The position numbers and the translations under genes are program-made. Shown here one piece after another: positions 62,601 through 64,000 of a stretch of DNA of 64,000 nucleotides (position 1 is the stretch's first letter; the number at the start of each line of letters is the position of its first letter). The stretch comes from G963665185 sp049723905 (lineage in GTDB: Bacteria > Desulfobacterota > Desulfovibrionia > Desulfovibrionales > Desulfovibrionaceae): contig NZ_JBJKFD010000001.1 in the NCBI RefSeq assembly GCF_049723905.1, forward strand, positions 3,596,001 through 3,660,000, read 5' to 3'. Below the pieces are notes generated by a model, which was given only the letters and a program-made list of their open reading frames with translations, was not told where the DNA came from and did not search any database.

Positions 62601-64000
62601 GGCCTTGCGCATTTCCGGATGGCGCATGATAGGCATGTCCGCATACGAAGTTACGGGACGCTCTTTCAGCGTAGTGCGAAGCGTCTTGAGCTCCATTTCG
62701 AGCCTGGCCTGGTAATCGTCCTCCGGGAGGTTTATTCCCAGGGCCTGCAGGCCGCTGCGACCAGCGGAAATGGCCTCCGGATAGCGTGCCTGCAGCGTAT
62801 ACTGGACAATCATAACCCGTTGCGCCTCGGCCTTTTCCAACGGAGTGGTGGCGTGGTTTATGGCCTTTTGCAGCAGACTTTCAGCCAGCTTCTTGCTTCC
62901 TTCCAGAAATTCGCTTTCAGCCCATTCCAGGTGCAGGGCCATGGTCATGGCATAGTTGGTTTCCCATGCCTGCTCGGTTTGGCCTGCGCTCTGCAACAAC
63001 TCCCCGGCCATGCGGTGGAACTGCAGCGCGGCATTGTAGGCTGTGGTGGCTACAGCCTTGCGTGCCGCCCTGATGTTCAGTTCCAGCAGCCGCATTTTGT
63101 CCTGGTCGGTTGTTATGAAGCGCTGGCCTGCGTTCATATGCGAGGTTATCTCGAACAGGTGTTCGTCCAGCTGGGTGCTGTCGTAATTTTCCAGAAGCGT
63201 CGTCCCTATGGCCAATCGGACCTTGGGCTCGTCTTCCTTGGGGATCAGCCCGTGGGCGGCTTTCTGAATGCTGTCGTGGGCGAATTTGAAAATATCGACG
63301 GACTTGTTCGTGTTTGCGGCAGCAGCCTCCGCATAGGGCGGAACCGTAAGAAAACCCTTTTGCAACCCGGGGGAAAGCAGGCTGAGGCATTCGGATTTGC
63401 CGCGTCCGCTGACGAGGGACAGATCGGCAAGGCTGAAGGTGTTGCCGATGCTGGCGGCCAGGAAAAGAAGCTCCTGAAGCGGCGCGGCATAGTTGGCAAA
63501 GCGCTGGGCAAAAAGGTTGCTGATGGAATCCGGAAAAGTGCCGGTATCGGAGGTCTCGTTTTTCCAGCGCCATATTCCGCCCGGTGCGGACGGCTCCGGT
63601 GTCGGATCATACCGCAGCGTGCCCCTGGAGTGGATGAACCCCAGCAGAGCATGCATAAAGAAAGGGTTTCCCCTGGTCCTGTCGTAGATGATGTCGGTCA
63701 GCTGCTGCAGGTCCGCCACCTTGGGGGCAAGGGCGTCCCGTATGAACTGTTTCACGTCGCGTCGGCCAAGGGGGAAAATTTCCTTGCTTTCTATGCGTGG
63801 GTTCAGGATGTGCATCTCCTGAAGCACCGCGGCAAAGGGATGCGTCTCGTCCACTTCGTTGTTTCTGTAGGCCGCAACAATCAGGACGTATTCCAGATTT
63901 CCCGTGCCGAGCAGCCTGAAGAGTTCCAGGGATGCCGGATCGCCCCATTGCCAGTCGTCGATGAACAGAACGACCGGATGGTCCGGTTTGCAGAAGACCT
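59679..64000 (-). CDS. Large AAA-PAS-histidine kinase-receiver hybrid sensor (partial)
   Basis: At least 1440 residues; the N-terminus lies beyond the right edge. The first visible part is the Walker B of an AAA/STAND domain (VVLFIDDWQWGDP near the edge), followed by DRTRGNPFFMHALLGFIH, a long helical TPR-like region of about 600 residues, and a coiled coil. Then come a PAS domain (FRLTFDRSPIGAALLSPN), HisKA with ANMSHEIRTPLNGIIGML, HATPase with GAGLGLAISRELV, and a receiver with VDLVLMDVQMPGMDG (phospho-acceptor Asp). Proteins of this layout often begin with a Ser/Thr kinase-like domain. It is a soluble hybrid sensor; its partner is not in the window. Convergence with the TonB region suggests no shared operon. 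Confidence 0.88.
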   Translation of the reverse strand, partial: VFCKPDHPVVLFIDDWQWGDPASLELFRLLGTGNLEYVLIVAAYRNNEVDETHPFAAVLQEMHILNPRIESKEIFPLGRRDVKQFIRDALAPKVADLQQLTDIIYDRTRGNPFFMHALLGFIHSRGTLRYDPTPEPSAPGGIWRWKNETSDTGTFPDSISNLFAQRFANYAAPLQELLFLAASIGNTFSLADLSLVSGRGKSECLSLLSPGLQKGFLTVPPYAEAAAANTNKSVDIFKFAHDSIQKAAHGLIPKEDEPKVRLAIGTTLLENYDSTQLDEHLFEITSHMNAGQRFITTDQDKMRLLELNIRAARKAVATTAYNAALQFHRMAGELLQSAGQTEQAWETNYAMTMALHLEWAESEFLEGSKKLAESLLQKAINHATTPLEKAEAQRVMIVQYTLQARYPEAISAGRSGLQALGINLPEDDYQARLEMELKTLRTTLKERPVTSYADMPIMRHPEMRKATQLLITMGPPCYRSHQRLWSVLVPKVVNLILRYGNMPEVGYSHTALAGLLIWVADDFATAGAFSDLAEQLMTQTFDSPSDKSVFFLMMGSSARHWFNHLSLSSRDYADAYEIGSRFGNLQYAAYAFGHNMYCCFFQGMPLPRLRNETDVSLNFSRTRYNQWAIDLLEASIHIMDELTEDVGLAHCSATWEADFLHRVQSSGNIQVVCIYKVLRSFQLFVMNEYERALEFSDQADEIIYTVGLQGLLPWPEHLFTRALIYASLFADQEENNSDRLRELTQIIERFRLWAEHCPANYKFKLQLLEAEQARMQSRFQEAGTFYEQAIDSAREGGFLQWKGVANEKAALFWEERGLDQVALTYWQRAYSNYDFWGATAKTHAVERRFTDMVTERTQFKIAPEMLRDLHKKQLSVLRSKEQQITQLSKRKLAERQAQDLVQATARLREEIVHRKKIEEDLRESEERFRLTFDRSPIGAALLSPNLRFVRVNEAFRHFIGYGEEELVAMHFHEITHPDDVSVSIDLVRSLTEGMQNTNRLEKRYLRKNGEEVWAKVVVSIIRDQKGHPLYFLPMVEDITERKRAEHALIQAKEEALAASKSKSMFLANMSHEIRTPLNGIIGMLQLMLLTSMNQEQQECADIALQSSRRLTSLLSDILDLSRVEAGRLDLNPEPYDFFEMIGGISQLYSPVARQKGLELRTRIAPDIPRTLLGDALRLQQIISNLLGNAIKFTESGHVMLEADFIPATYAVVPRLLFTVSDTGIGIPEDKQGSLFEAFTQAEADSKRRFQGAGLGLAISRELVSLMKGAIAVSSEVGKGTQFYVNIPCVQASVPIATEHYEISPEASNERLRVLLAEDDRISQLTMKRMLEKLNCQIHTVDNGEKAVKALTEHEVDLVLMDVQMPGMDGMEATRAIREGAAGERLADIPIIAMTAHAMSGDRERFLAGGMNGYIAKPVDFEDLKTLLRQRLKAELSGNS

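Overview
The window is about 60% G+C chromosomal DNA, most consistent with a Desulfovibrionaceae sulfate reducer. The main pointers are a single-chain pyruvate:ferredoxin oxidoreductase with the C-terminal two-cysteine extension described for Desulfovibrio africanus, a 217-residue assimilatory-type sulfite reductase of the small siroheme type known from Desulfovibrio, a Wolinella-type frdCAB fumarate reductase, and a DctB/DctD pair next to C4-dicarboxylate genes. No rRNA, tRNA or CRISPR array was seen. All assignments come from reading the sequence; no database search was run.

Layout. 1-4.4 kb: end of hflK, hflC, trpS and three small genes. 4.4-4.8 kb: three copies of a hairpin repeat whose stems co-vary. 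5.1-8.8 kb: an iron-type locus with two paralogous outer-membrane barrel genes, each behind a Fur-like box, and a periplasmic binding protein. 9.2-21 kb: a C4-dicarboxylate block made of dctB-dctD, a sigma-54 promoter with two upstream repeats, frdCAB, a two-subunit fumarase, malic enzyme and a DASS transporter. Together these would import fumarate or malate, interconvert them, reduce fumarate with menaquinol and decarboxylate malate to pyruvate. 21.4-25 kb: pyruvate:ferredoxin oxidoreductase, which takes that pyruvate to acetyl-CoA.

25.1-34.3 kb is accessory DNA: hairpins, an AT-rich orphan gene, degenerate and permuted repeats, a low-complexity protein, an IS5-like element, a TetR-MATE efflux pair, an archaeal-type ATPase, an alpha/beta hydrolase and copies of a 29-bp dyad. 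34.3-40.1 kb is an osmoregulated periplasmic glucan (opg/mdo) operon. 40.6-45 kb holds a chemoreceptor, a nucleotidyltransferase-like protein, an AraC regulator behind three iterons, and CsaA. 45-45.7 kb is the small sulfite reductase.

46-59.6 kb reads on the minus strand as a siderophore-uptake island resembling the import half of the yersiniabactin system: a FyuA-like TonB receptor behind a strong Fur box, an RND exporter, an AraC regulator, a LolA-like protein, a DUF1302-like barrel, two fused ABC half-transporters (YbtP/YbtQ-like), a second AraC regulator and a PP-loop enzyme whose start is frameshifted. No siderophore synthetase is present, but the C-terminal remnant of a Sfp-type phosphopantetheinyl transferase lies just upstream of the receptor gene. 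The window ends inside a very large AAA-PAS-histidine kinase-receiver protein.
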